Source of the DNA: Marisa cornuarietis
Taxonomy: Eukaryota; Mollusca; Gastropoda; Architaenioglossa; Ampullariidae
Direction: 5' to 3'
NCBI GenBank assembly: GCA_004794655.1
Contig: SMMW01000612.1
Span: 876,001 to 940,000, forward strand
DNA: 64,000 nt
Part shown: piece after piece, positions 24,633-36,230 of the stretch
Numbering within the stretch: the first letter of the stretch is position 1
Layout: every line of letters starts with the position of its first letter
Notes under the pieces: generated by a model
Told to the model about the DNA's origin: nothing
Databases searched by the model: none
The model's input: only the letters and a program-made list of their open reading frames with translations
Position numbers and translations under genes: made by a program

Positions 24633-25718
24633 GTCTTTGTCTCTCCTACATGCCTGTATTAATGCTGCTTATATTATCCAGCTTAATTACAGCAACTCAA
24701 TATATATTATACAACATTTAATTACAAATTTAGTGTACATTGAACATCACGTAGGTTTATTTCTGTGTTAAATGGAAGACATTATTTTTATATGACTAGA
24801 ACAAACTATTTTGTTTTGGTCAAAGAGTTTATAAATGAATTGTTTTCGCTTGATATTATATATTTATATTTTACTTAAGTAACTGAATGTCGTCCACATA
24901 CATATAAAATGAAATCGACTTATTGTCTTATTATTTTATTTAATGTTCATTAAAGTAGGTTAAATGCCTTGTATACAGTCCATTGCGTGGGTCATACTAA
25001 TTACTGGCTTATGAGAAGTACTTTATGTCATTTCATGTATTTCAATATGAAAAAGGATGACTTTAAACACAAAAATAGTTTCACACCTCTTTCTGTTTAA
25101 CTAGGAGTAACACTTAAAACTAGGGGTTTTATAATCTGCTGCAACGCCGCAAAAGATTTGTTATAAACATCAACACACGTTTCATCAGCTAAAGGCAGCC
25201 ATGTATTCGTTGTTTAGATCCTCGCTAGCTCCTTGCTTCTTGTCTTCACATAATTAACATACACATATACCTTTTAAGTATTAGCTCACAGAGTAACTTT
25301 AAGACTTACTACAATTAATGCGACTTTTACTTGCCCACTTGGGAAAGTAACGGGAAACTGAAGAGGTGGATAAATGGTGATCTGTTAAAGTGAGAGTACG
25401 TGGATGTATGTGATGGTGAGAGAAGTTTGTTTGGGTTCAGTCTCGTCTTCAACCAGCCCCAACACTCACAAACATAGCGGTTAAAGCGAATTTGAAGACA
25501 AACCTGGCTCTAAAAATACTGCTGTTAATGAAAAAACCTTGCGCTATAAAGATAACACTATTAAAGACACAAACATTTTTTGTAATGATAATGCTATCAA
25601 AGACAAACTTTGCACTGTAGAAATGCAACTCAGTTGCAGTTACAGTCTCCTGGATGTTAAACTAGAGTCTTTGTGTGATAATGAAAGCTAGTGGTATGTT
25701 AATCCGAATGCTTGGCAA

Positions 25719-26846
25719 CTATTTAACTTTCAAAGATTTTTTAATATCTCCAGTTCTTCTCGGGTGTTTACAGAGAGAGAGAGAGAGAGATGTGATTGCT
25801 TTTGTTCGGCACGCCTGATTTAAAACTGTTCGAAACCGAGAAGAGCGAAAGTAGTAAACAAAGAAATTAATGGCACTGTTGATTTCTGGAAACACTTTGA
25901 CAATAGCCCTGACAGTGTTCATGAGTTCCCACAGAAAAGGATCGGCAAACAAATCGGCCGTAAAGTACAAAACTAATTGCCAAAGTACAGACGGAACTAG
26001 AGTGACGATGTGTATGCACGAAACAATAAGAAGCATGGCTGTTAGCGCCACCTGCTGTCTCACACTGTCACTAGTAGTGGAGCTTGTATTTTTCCTCCAC
26101 ATGATGGAGGCTCTGAGTTTGCTTATTGTAATTATAGTTGCTACTGTTACTATTAAAAGTGTAGCAGCAGGAACTGCAAATCCTAAAACTGTGAATATTA
26201 AAGTATGAACAAAAAGTTTGTTCCCTGCAAGAAAGTTTGTTCCAATAAACAACCAGTATGTTTCTCCAAGTATTAAAAAAGGTTGAGCTTGATAAGAAAG
26301 TGAATAAAAGACATAAGATACTTGAAAAAGGAAAATAGAGACAAATATTGTGGTCGCCATAACGCTTGTCCTCATTAGTGTCGAAGCTTTAAGCGGAGAC
26401 ACGACACATACACACCTTTCTACTCCAATGAGCACACCTATAAATCGGGAAGTTGCTTCAAACGCGGACGCAACTCCGAACAAAGCCGCGATTAATTTTG
26501 TTTGGTATTCGTTGCCTAGCGCACTGTCATAAAAAGTTATGAAAGAACCTATCGAGTACATTACCAGTTGACAACACAGATAAATGCAGTCCACAAGGGC
26601 GAGAGAAAACAGACAGAGGTTCATGCGGTCTCTGAGCCCTTGGCGCCAGAACACCAGGCAGTTGATGATGTTTGTCGGGATGCCAATGATACACAGTAGA
26701 GTAGATACAACGCCATAAAATACTGTCTCCACGAGCTCACGGGCTTCCCGACTAACAACTGAAGGCCATCGGAAATTGCCATATGAAGTTACATTGGTCT
26801 TTTCGAAATTGACAGTATAAACGGAGCTATTCATGTCCAGTAACAT
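25719..26846 (-). CDS. Rhodopsin-like GPCR R4 (group A, in duplication unit B)
   Basis: Single-exon receptor of 375 residues, a recent duplicate of R3 with about 95% shared residues. It has the same ATG with TAG TAA just upstream. ERC lies at 143-145, and N327-F328-F-V-Y331 closes TM7. The R3 stop codon is read as lysine here, giving a tail of 27 extra residues (KAITSLSLSL...). Part of this tail is encoded by the (GA)n repeat at about 25771-25789 read on the minus strand, and it ends in a basic segment. Substitutions relative to R3 include G46V, K204N, E208G, E290Q and C334R. Residues 58-203 are nearly free of differences even at the DNA level. Function as for R3. Confidence 0.93.
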   Translation of the reverse strand: MLLDMNSSVYTVNFEKTNVTSYGNFRWPSVVSREARELVETVFYGVVSTLLCIIGIPTNIINCLVFWRQGLRDRMNLCLFSLALVDCIYLCCQLVMYSIGSFITFYDSALGNEYQTKLIAALFGVASAFEATSRFIGVLIGVERCVCVVSPLKASTLMRTSVMATTIFVSIFLFQVSYVFYSLSYQAQPFLILGETYWLFIGTNFLAGNKLFVHTLIFTVLGFAVPAATLLIVTVATIITISKLRASIMWRKNTSSTTSDSVRQQVALTAMLLIVSCIHIVTLVPSVLWQLVLYFTADLFADPFLWELMNTVRAIVKVFPEINSAINFFVYYFRSSRFRTVLNQACRTKAITSLSLSLCKHPRRTGDIKKSLKVK

Positions 26847-27929
26847 TTACTAGGTCACTGGGCAAATGATAACCGACAGCCAGAAACACGGCAACCTCCT
26901 TTCATACTAATTAATGACGAGGTTTAGTAGAATACAGGTATCTTGTCATGTCAGAACAAGTGTCTCGTTATCTCCGCAATTGTATATTTATGAAGCTGTT
27001 ATTTGTTTTTGAATCAGCCTCTAGGCATATTACTTCATGGAAATAAACGTTTTCCGACTTGTTAAAATATGAATCATACAGTCACTATTATAATTCAAAG
27101 GAAATTACAGTGTTGACAAACACGGAAAAATTAAATAAATGGAAAAGAAATATGTTGTAAAAGCAAGTAAACACGAACACGCCTTAATTAAAACTCACCT
27201 GCATAAAAACATAACTCTGAATAGAGAAAATATATGTGCGTGTGTGTGTGCACATCTATGTGTTATTGCTTTATATTTTTGTGTTTGTTTTCCAGTGTAT
27301 TTTACAAGACGGTAGAAACTTTTGATATTTTTAAAATAGAAAAAGCATTAAAATAAAATAATATAAATTGAAATTGGTTAGCATGTTCAGTATTTTATAA
27401 TTGATCTATTTATAATGTTTTTTGATGGGCACTATAAAACCAGTCACATTTACAAAAACTTTCCGTAACAATCTGGTGTTTGGATAATTAGTAGAGATCT
27501 CTAGCTTAGTATTTTTTGTACTCTTTTGCAGAATGTGAGTATTATCTACGTTACCTTGAAGATGGAGGTTACGTAGGGGTAAAGAGGGAAGTAGAGGAAA
27601 ATTCAAAACAGAAGAGCAATATCTGTTAGATTGCAAAAATAAGAAAACAAGTGAGCCGTTTCATATTCCTTGATTTAGCTAAAAAAAAAAAAACAACAAA
27701 AAACCCCAAACGACTTTTATATGTGGTGAGTCGTAAATGCAGCTGGAAAACAGGTGTGTTGAATGTTCTCTTGCATCGACATACCAGGTACTTTGACATA
27801 GGCTGGTGCCTTTTACGCATCCTGGAAGTTTATTTCTTCTTCTACCTTTACAATTTGTACAATGTTAAGCAGTGCTCAGTTGTTTTAAAAATCAGTTGTC
27901 GCTGCGATTATGTCCCTTTAATACTGCAA

Positions 27930-29385
27930 TTAAACAATGTCGCAGGGAAAGATTTTGTGGGGGATAAATGCAGCTGAAAAATCGGAGTTAACTGCTATAG
28001 CCATCTTAAAATTGTCTAGGGAGAGACAGAAACAGCATACGAGTAAAATTCTGTTTGAATATTTGTCCGCTTTTTTCTACTTCTTTCTACAACTGTTAGC
28101 ATGTGGCTATCAATGAATTAATGATAGATATGAATTGCATTAAAATTAAATTCTTGACAATAATTAATTTTTCAATCAGCTTTCTTTGTCACGCAAAACA
28201 TTACAGTTCTACGGGTTTTTCGGTGTCTTTAAGTTAAGAAAATTAAGGGCTTGTATCATTATTTTTTATTAGATAGATTGCCTACTGATACACGATAGAT
28301 CTTCTAACACAAGTAAATGATTTTGTTTCAGAGAGATATGTAACAGGGCTCGCTCGGTCCGGACATATCAGGAACTTTACCACAATGAGCTTAGAGGGGA
28401 TGGAAAGACGAAAGTGACTGGTGAAGGAACGGCACGGAGACATAAAAGGTAAAGCAGGATAAAGACAGTGGTTTCGCAGTCATTCCAATAAAAACTCTAT
28501 AGTGTTGTTAACCTTTTATTAACTTTTGTACTAATAGTTACCAGGTTAACAAAATGACTAGTTTAACTTACCTAATTCAGTCTAACGTACTCCCCAAAAA
28601 CCTGGTGCTCACGCTCTCATACTTGAGGTGCCTAGACTCTCCAGAATACAAAGGTGGAAAAGGAGAGGCTCAATCTATTTCCCCATGTTATATGTAGCTT
28701 CCGAAAGTCCCTTCTAGTATTGAAAGTCCTTGCTTTTTCTTCTATTGGCTGAAAACTCTCAGCAAAGTTCCTGGTCATGCGAGTATTTAAAGACCTGCCT
28801 TGTATGATACACGCACCATGGGATACAATCTCTTTTGACCACCATAGTCAGCTATTTGGTCACTGCTCCCCGCTACCGTGGTACAGAAGTAAGTATGAAT
28901 TATGTTTAAAGTGATTGGTGTGATATACATATCTAAATATGTCGACTGCGGGTTTGATGGGACGTTTTTAGTACATTAAGTGGAAGATCAACATGATATT
29001 TATGTTTAAATTAAGGTGTCTATAAATATAAACAGAAATTCTTCTTGAAACATAATAAGTTCTTTTAAAAATTTGGCTTTATTAATTTTTTTAGCGCAGA
29101 TACACGACTTTTTGCCGTTTAACATTAATAAAGTTATCATTTGTTAACAATATGTCTTACGTTATACGTGTCTTAAAACTGGCAGATATTGTGTTTTTAA
29201 CGAAGAAAAATAAGAAAAAAAAGCCACACTATCGATTTCAAACAAATGTTATTTATAGATGTGCTCATATAACAAACATTTTGACAGATTCTTTATAACC
29301 CCTTTTGTATGAGATCATTAAAATCAAAGGCTGTAAACTGATGTACTTTGTCTGTACAATATTAATTTGTACGACGGGTGGTCGG
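27930..29385. other. Intergenic with possible plus-strand exon signals
   Basis: A candidate exon at 28332-28448 (TTTTGTTTCAG acceptor, AAAAG|GTAAAG donor) has one frame open for 39 codons. A second spot has TATTTAAAG near 28783 followed by a GTAAGTAT donor at about 28889. Neither encodes a recognised domain. Otherwise nothing was seen. Confidence 0.25.
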
Positions 29386-29389
29386 TTAA

Positions 29390-29847
29390 AGACCAACCTG
29401 AATGGTTTGCGTTTTTTGCAGATATCGATAGATATAGGTGATATAAACCTAACCTGTAAATTGCAGCCTCCCAAACCCATCCGTTAATTTTTCGCTACCA
29501 AAGTACGCGATTTGCACCTGCTGATTAACGAGTGCCGTAAAACAGTGTACTACGTCACATTCGTGTACCATTCACAACACTGGCAGCCTTCAACACCAAA
29601 CAGAGAGAGATTGAGCGACAATTGGGATTAGTGTGACGTAGTACACTGTTTGGTGTTGACGGCTGGCAGTGTTGTGAATGGTGCACTAGTGTGACGAAGT
29701 ACACTGTTAGCGGCGCTTGTTTATCGTGAGAATCGTAGCGGATAATTAATTAATGGGTGGGCTTTGGAGGCTACCACTTACAGGTTAGGTTTATATCGCC
29801 TGTATCTACCGATATATGAAAACTTCGAAAACCATTTAGGTTGGTCT
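29390..29847. mobile_element. TTAA-flanked foldback (MITE-like) element
   Basis: A nearly palindromic element of about 458 bp. The outer arms begin AGACCAACCTGAATGGTTT (29390) and end in the inverse AAACCATTTAGGTTGGTCT (29847). They pair over about 130 bp, including TATATCGATAGATA/AGGTGATATAAACCTAACCTGTAA-type blocks. An inner palindrome pairs 29541-29601 with 29648-29708. TTAA occurs immediately outside both ends (29386-29389 and 29848-29851), as expected for piggyBac-type target duplication. No coding sequence, so it would have needed a transposase in trans. Confidence 0.75.
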
Positions 29848-29854
29848 TTAAGGC

Positions 29855-31484
29855 CATAAACATAATGAAATCTGCAGAGCCTATCTTTTCTAAGACCGAC
29901 GTCAACATTCTCCAAAACAACCAGACTAGAGAAAGTGAGCGTGCAGACCTACCAGTCCTACGGGAAGAGGTCGAAAGAGCTGTACATAGTTTGAAGGGAG
30001 GAAAGTCACCAGGCGTTGATAATGTACCAGCTGAGCTGCTCAAGCAGGGTGGGGAAGCAACTACAAACGCCCTAACTGTTCTGTGCCAAAGAGTCTTGGA
30101 GCGCAAGGAATGACCCAGAGAATGAAAGCAGTCACTAATCATACCCCTCCCAAAGAAAGGAAGCAGCAAACAGTGTCAGAACTACAGAACCATAAGCCTT
30201 ATCAGTCACCCAAGCAAAGTCATGCTGAAGAACATACAGAACCGCATCAGAACCACCTCAGAAGAGCTGCTACCGGAAGAACAGGCTGGCTTCAGACCAC
30301 GTAGAAGCACAGTTGAGCAGATATTTAACTGTCGTCTTCTTATAGAAAAGCATCTTCAGCATGAGCGGGAACTTTAATCCAATTTAAGAAGGCATTTGAC
30401 AGAGTCTGGCACGAGGGGCTATGGCATGTGATGCGGAATTTGAACATTGAAGAAGGGCTTGTCCAAGTCGTTGAAGCGTTGTATAGCAGCTCAACGAGTA
30501 CAGTTCTGCTTAACAACAATAGGAGCTTACTTTCGTACCACAGTAGGGGTACGTCAAGGATGTCCACTATCACCCGTGTTGTTTAACATATTCTTGGAGA
30601 ACATCATGCTTGAAGCTCTTCATGTCCAGCATACCTCCATTTCAATCGGTGGAAGACCAATCTGCAACCTACGCTTTGCAGATGACATAGATCTGTTAGC
30701 AGGTACACACACGGAACTGCAGGACATCACCAACAGACTGACAGACAGCTCAAACGCATATGGAATGGAGACCAGCACTGAAAAGAGCAAGGTTGTGATC
30801 AATGGAAACGGCAAAGCAGAGATCTATATGAACGGGGTACAGCTCGAAGAGGTAAGTAGCTTCAAGTACTTGAGAGCCACCCTCTCCAAGGACGGCAGCT
30901 CCACACAAGGTATACGCTTCAGGATCGCAACAGCAACAGCAGCAATGGCTAGGCTAGATAGGATCTTGAATAGCCACAAGATAAGGTTCACTACCAAGTT
31001 CAGGCTATACAAATCCCTGGTAGTGCCGATCCTGCTCTACGGATGTGACACGTGGACTCTGCTCGCCGAAACGGAGAAGAGAATCCAGGCATTCGAGCAC
31101 AAGTGTCTGAGGAGGCTGCTCCGGATCTCATACAAAGAACACAAAACCAACGACTTTGTCAGAAACAAGATTGTCACACTGACAGGACACCAGGAACCTC
31201 TACTATCAACAGTCAAGCGACGTAAGCTGGTCTTCTTTAGTCATGTAACCCGGCCCGACACCTTGTCGAAGACTATCCTTCAAGGTACCTTGGAGGGTGG
31301 CCGACGCCATGGTGGTCAGAGAAAGAACTGGCTTACGAACGTCAAAGACTGGACTGCTCGTCCTGTACAGGACCTGCTGGCTATCGCCCAAAATAGGCAA
31401 GAGTGGCGGACCCTGTTAGCTGCAGCGTCTATGCGTGTGCTCCTTCCAACGCCAGGTGCCAATAAGGGACAACTGACTGACTGA
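29855..31484 (+). mobile_element. Non-LTR retrotransposon relic: frameshifted reverse transcriptase with intact 3' half
   Basis: The first part (29861-30113) encodes the fingers lead-in GGKSPGVDNVPAELLKQGG. Frames then change several times through 30113-30446, where LLPEEQAGF- and KKAFDRVWH-like blocks lie in different frames. From 30447 one frame of 345 codons stays open. It contains VGVRQGCPLSPVLFNIFLEN, the catalytic FADDID (codons 77-82), a LLYGCDTWTL block, FEHKCLRRLLRISY and a C-terminal HVTRPDT/LQGTLEGGRRHGGQRKNW/DWTARP region, ending at 31482-31484. The pattern is RTE-like or a related clade. The 5' endonuclease is missing. The 3' end matches the relics at 20603 and 24354. It lies directly beside the foldback element. 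Confidence 0.88.
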
Positions 31485-32792
31485 TCTCTTCTAACATGTC
31501 CTGTCTTTTTTCATCAGGGTATGTTCATAGTAGCTTTTAATTTATCAGATTCTTTTTTTTCATGCTTTGAAAAACGAAAAATTACAAGACTGCTACAGAT
31601 TGCAAAACACATTTATTGCCAAAACATATTGTGCACATGCATCACATTTTTCGGTTTGCGTTTTTATGTTGAGTGGACTATAAAATCAGAGGTTTTCTGT
31701 AAAAGATCAATTATTTTAAAAGGCACTAAGGTCGGCGTTTGATTCTTTAAATTCACTGCTTTTGTACGAAACGAAATGCATTTATTTTAAGTGGATTTTG
31801 ATACAGCCTATAAGCTCTGATTACTCTTTGTAACACACACCTTTTGGAATCAGATACGATTTATTTGACAGTTTTAGAAAAACATTTTGTTAGCAGAATT
31901 AATGGCGAAACAATTAAAAAATCAGAGAAAAGTACCTAGAAATATCAATTTATCAATTGGCAAGAAAACAGCACAATGTTTTAAAAGAACCAAACAAGGG
32001 AATTTAAAACTTAACAAACAATAAAAACAAATCAATCAATAAATGTTAGATAATCTGTGCGTCTTTTTGAAAGTGACGACCAATTGCCTTTGCTTTGCTG
32101 CTGAATATTTGTTTGTTTCATAATAATTCAGTAATGTCTTGTGAGGGTGAGCGTGCGTCATAAAGGGATGTTCGCAACAGCAATGATAAAATGTCTATCA
32201 CGAGCTTCTCAGTTCTAAAATAGTTAGTAGATATTGAAAAATATGTTGTCAAAACCTTATTTACAGTTACAGCTATCATTATCATTATCAATAAAAGAAA
32301 GTGTGCAATGACCATGCATGTCGATGTTAATATTTAAGTGTGAATGTTTTGCAAAGTGACAACGAATACTAAGTATATATGTTCTTTTCTGTGCGAATAT
32401 TTGTGTCTGCACTCTCGTGGATGATTGTTCGTGTGCATATATGTTCGTGGGCGCGCGCGTGTTTCAGAAATACTCTGATATGAGCGTTCGTTGACTAAAT
32501 TCGCTGAACAAATTTATTCCCAGCAATGTTAGCTGAAGTACTTTACGAATAAGCATCACACTTGTCAATATTGCTCACTCGGTATTTCCTTCACTGTAAT
32601 TAGGAAAGAAGGGTTACACCCAAGCCGATATGGAAAGAAAAAATCTATGCAGCTGCATCAGAGGGAATTTGTGACGCGCAAGTCCCATTTATGTGCGATT
32701 AAGGCGCAGCCAAATAATTTTGTCTCATTATTTCGAGAAATTACCAAGTACTCTGCACGAAATATTTTGTAACATTCCGTCACTGGGTTACT

Positions 32793-32858
<66 letters not shown>
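32793..32858. repeat. (TA)n(GT)n microsatellite
   Basis: A short TA run passes into a pure GT run of more than 50 bp. Confidence 0.95.
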
Positions 32859-32859
<1 letters not shown>

Positions 32860-34305
32860 CTGATAATATAAGTTTTTAAGAGTCGAGATTTCTAACCATA
32901 TTTCTAACCACCAGATTTCTTACACATTAAAAAGTGAATTAAAAGCGACATCGCACTCTTTTATATACAAGTACATGCAAATACCCGAACGCGGACTTGT
33001 ATTAAAACTAAGACACACAAAAAACACATGCATTCTAGTCGGTACACAAAACAGTTGAGAATTACAAAAACAATTTGTATTTCCAGATTTAAAAATAATT
33101 TTAGGTAACAACTAGCTGTAGTTTCACTGACTATAACAGAACAGATAATTAACGAAGCTTGATATCGTATGAAAGACATATCAATCCTTTCACAAAATTT
33201 CAACGTAAAACAGTCTTAAAAAGTGTAAATGCAGACTTACTAAGTATATCGACAACGTATATCACGTGTCAAAACATTTTTTCATGTGGAGACATCGGTT
33301 TCTCTTGTTTAACAACATCAGCAATTCTAACAATTGTTCGGGCAGTGTGTGGATCTGTTATCAATATTGAGCGAGATACTTCTCTTCCCAAAATATGTTT
33401 AATCTTTTTTATAAGTAAGATACGTAGTACTTTAAGGAACAGGGTCTCAGCTTCCTATTTAAAATACACGTGGGTTATAGCAATAAGAGTAAGCCATACG
33501 GCAAAAAACACCCTGACTAGTCGATGCAAATTATACAAATCATAAAGGTCGTTATCTAATCCTTGTTAGGATGTTAAACATTAGTGAAATACCTCCCTTT
33601 TCCAAGGTACTTACTTCCGACACTCAGGTTGACTAGGGAAAAGTCGCTGCAAAACACAGATATCTAAAAGGCGCTCAACTGGATCCGGACGCTGGTGTTA
33701 TAGCAACTCCGCTCTGCACGGACCTACTAACACAGCATGACTAGTCACGTGTTTAACTACAGAGGTATACTGTGGTAGAAATATCAACCAAGCTTTGTCC
33801 ATCAATAACTTTGTAACACGTACAAAACGTTCAAAGCTGCAGTTTTGATAGAATAAATAGCGGTAGGCACAGGATGCTAGTAGATTGATGAAAGTACACT
33901 TTTTTTAATAAATAAGGCTATACAACTACAAACGTGGAGAGAATCTGCTTATTAACTATTCTTAATGACATTAAAATGAACCTACTCTGGTCAACCACTT
34001 CATAAGACACGTTTTCAAAATAGTCGTTTAAGTCTGGGTAAGTGCTCAATGTGTCAGAAAAAGTTGTATATATGTGCATATATAAAATACCAGTAACTAT
34101 ACTTTAGCATAAGTATTTTAAGTAACAACACTCTGCCTTGAATTGTTATAAATTGTAATGCAGCGTTATAATTAAATAAAAGTATTCTGTTAAAAAGGCA
34201 ACATTACAGTATAATATATTATTCATTTGCATTGTTTGCATAATTTAAGTTATTCGTGCTCTTTATCTTTTAAGTTTGTTATGTAATACAAGCTACGATG
34301 CAGAT

Positions 34306-34335
34306 AATATATATATATATAGAGAGAGAGAGAGA
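34306..34335. repeat. (AT)n(AG)n microsatellite
   Basis: A compound dinucleotide repeat, AT then AG. Confidence 0.95.
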
Positions 34336-34760
34336 TTTGTTCCCTGAGGGTAACTTGAGCGAAACATTAACAATTATTTTTTATTTCTTCGTTAAATTCG
34401 TAATCATATCTTACCCCCAAAAAAGTTTTTGTTAACTTTGTTTAGATTTAGATTAACAATCTTCGAAAAAGAAAGTAAAAAACTTCCAAACACAGAAATA
34501 TTAGCATTTTTGAATTCGATGAAAATTCCATGCAATGCACCTTACGCAGTTTACATCTGTGCTGTTGGCATTCACTTTCCTTACATGAGTGGTTACACCA
34601 CAGAAGCACGAAGTGTGACCAACCTTAATGTTTGCTATGTCGGTGTGTTTAAGCACTTTAAGCCTACCTTTGATGATCGAGAAAGCACTTCCTCAATCAA
34701 CTTCTATTTATGTATGTAAACTGCTTCAAGTCCAGGTGATGCTGGGGAAAATAGTTTATA

Positions 34761-34787
34761 GATGATGACGATGACGATGATGACGAC

Positions 34788-34859
<72 letters not shown>
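34761..34859. repeat. (GAT)n trinucleotide repeat
   Basis: About 33 GAT units, with GAC variants only at the left end. It lies 0.25 kb beyond the 3' end of R5. On the minus strand it reads as a polyhistidine run in one frame, but that open frame has no domain and I do not call it a gene. Confidence 0.95.
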
Positions 34860-34861
<2 letters not shown>

Positions 34862-35111
34862 CGGAATGTAAGCCTGACTTTACGATATGATTTTGCTCGA
34901 AATTTTATAGAAAGTACTGTAATTGTTTTTTTTTTAGCAGCAAAAGTTTTAAAAAGATACAATTTTGATTGAATTACGTCAGTTCTTTTTTCACACACGA
35001 GAATTTTTAAAGCACCATCATTTTCATATGCTTTAAATATTTTTCTACTATCAATAATTCTATATTTCATATAGAATTTAAAATTGAAAGTCATTGTGTG
35101 AAAGTAAAATA

Positions 35112-36230
35112 TTAGGACGTTGAAGCGTTACGATCTTGCTTTTCAAATTTCGATTTTGTTGCAACGGATGCAAACTGGCTTTTCTTTTTGGCAAAGATTT
35201 GATTGACTGTCGCTCGAAATCGGGACGAACGAGAATAATAGACAAAGAAGTTTACAGAACTGTTTATTTGCGGAAAGACGTTTCCAATGGCACTGATGGC
35301 CTTAAACAGTTCGTAAAACGGTTCAGTGGAGAAAAGCTTCATCATAAAATAGGTTACTAACTCCAAAACCACTGACGGCGCCAATGTCACAATTTGAATA
35401 CAGGAAACAGTCACTAGCATGACTGTCAGTGCCACTTGTTGACTGACAGTGTCACTAGTCGTAGAGCTTGTCTTCTTCCGCCACTTCATGGCGGCTCTCA
35501 GCCTGATAACTGTGACAGCTGTCATCACTGTCACCACTAAAAAGGTGGACACAGGAAAGGCGGCGCCAAGCACGGTGTATATCAAAGTGTTAAAAAACTG
35601 ACTGTTATCACCGTAAAAACGTGTAGGAAGAAAAATCCAGTGTTTGTTTTCTCCAATCAAGACCGCCTTAGCCTGGAATGAAACTGGAATAAAAGCATAA
35701 CAAACCTGAAAGACGATGAAAGAAACTAAAATTGCGATCACCATGGTGCTTGTTCGCATTATCGTCGAAGCAATAAGTGGAACGACTACACACACACATC
35801 TCTCAACAGCGATGATCACACCGATGAACCTTGACGACGATCTGAGGGCGGACGAGACTCCGAACAAAAATGAGATAGCTTTCGTTTGATACTCTTCTCC
35901 TATTATCTCATCGTAAAGAATTATAAAAGAGCCAGCAGAGTACATCACAAATGAGTTCATGAGGTAGACACAGTCTACTAGTGATAAAGAAAACAGACAC
36001 ATGTTCATACGATCTTGAATGCCCTGACGCCAGAACACCAGGCAGTTGATGACATTGTTGGGAATGCCGACCACACAAACTAGAGTGGTTAGACCAGCAT
36101 AGAAAACAGCTTCCACAATCTGGCGTTCCCTGGCACTAAGGACATAGCTGCGGCCTTGCATACCACTTGCTGTCATATTTGTTTCATCAAAGGTTGTGAT
36201 GTTCGCAGTCAGATTCATACTGAAGGGCAT
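35112..36230 (-). CDS. Rhodopsin-like GPCR R5 (group A)
   Basis: Single-exon receptor. I start it at the first true ATG (36230, 372 residues); the frame is open six codons further up but only from a TTG. Anchors in this numbering are N59, D86, P226, P285 and Y331. TM3 ends ERC (143-145). TM7 reads N323-S324, then N327-F328-F-V-Y331, with helix 8 SSRFR. Loop 1 carries DRMNMCLFS and loop 3 TSSTTSDTVSQQ, placing it with R2-R4. Three N-glycosylation sites lie in the N-terminus (NLT, NIT, NMT). The TM3-ECL2 cysteine pair is absent. The tail is basic and Ser/Thr-rich. Likely a surface receptor; ligand unknown. Confidence 0.92.
   Translation of the reverse strand: MPFSMNLTANITTFDETNMTASGMQGRSYVLSARERQIVEAVFYAGLTTLVCVVGIPNNVINCLVFWRQGIQDRMNMCLFSLSLVDCVYLMNSFVMYSAGSFIILYDEIIGEEYQTKAISFLFGVSSALRSSSRFIGVIIAVERCVCVVVPLIASTIMRTSTMVIAILVSFIVFQVCYAFIPVSFQAKAVLIGENKHWIFLPTRFYGDNSQFFNTLIYTVLGAAFPVSTFLVVTVMTAVTVIRLRAAMKWRKKTSSTTSDTVSQQVALTVMLVTVSCIQIVTLAPSVVLELVTYFMMKLFSTEPFYELFKAISAIGNVFPQINSSVNFFVYYSRSSRFRATVNQIFAKKKSQFASVATKSKFEKQDRNASTS

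Larger units (their letters stand above)
24118..27929. repeat. Segmental tandem duplication, unit B (contains R4)
   Basis: Second copy of the 20364-24087 unit, about 3.81 kb, in the same orientation. It is slightly longer because of small insertions, for example about 60 bp near 25600-25665 between the receptor 3' end and the LINE relic. The right boundary falls at ACTGCAA (27929), after which the sequences diverge. Confidence 0.95.
31485..35111. other. Intergenic spacer between the retroelement and R5
   Basis: AT-rich with several microsatellites listed separately. The frames at 33159-33545 (128 codons) and 34429-34719 (96 codons) have no recognised domain and I do not call them genes. Confidence 0.55.

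Noticed and set aside
33159..33545. 128-codon plus-strand frame
   Set aside because: No recognised domain, AT-rich composition like the surroundings and no support for expression signals.
34756..35094. Minus-strand frame with a long polyhistidine run
   Set aside because: The run is the (GAT)n microsatellite read in one frame; the rest has no domain.
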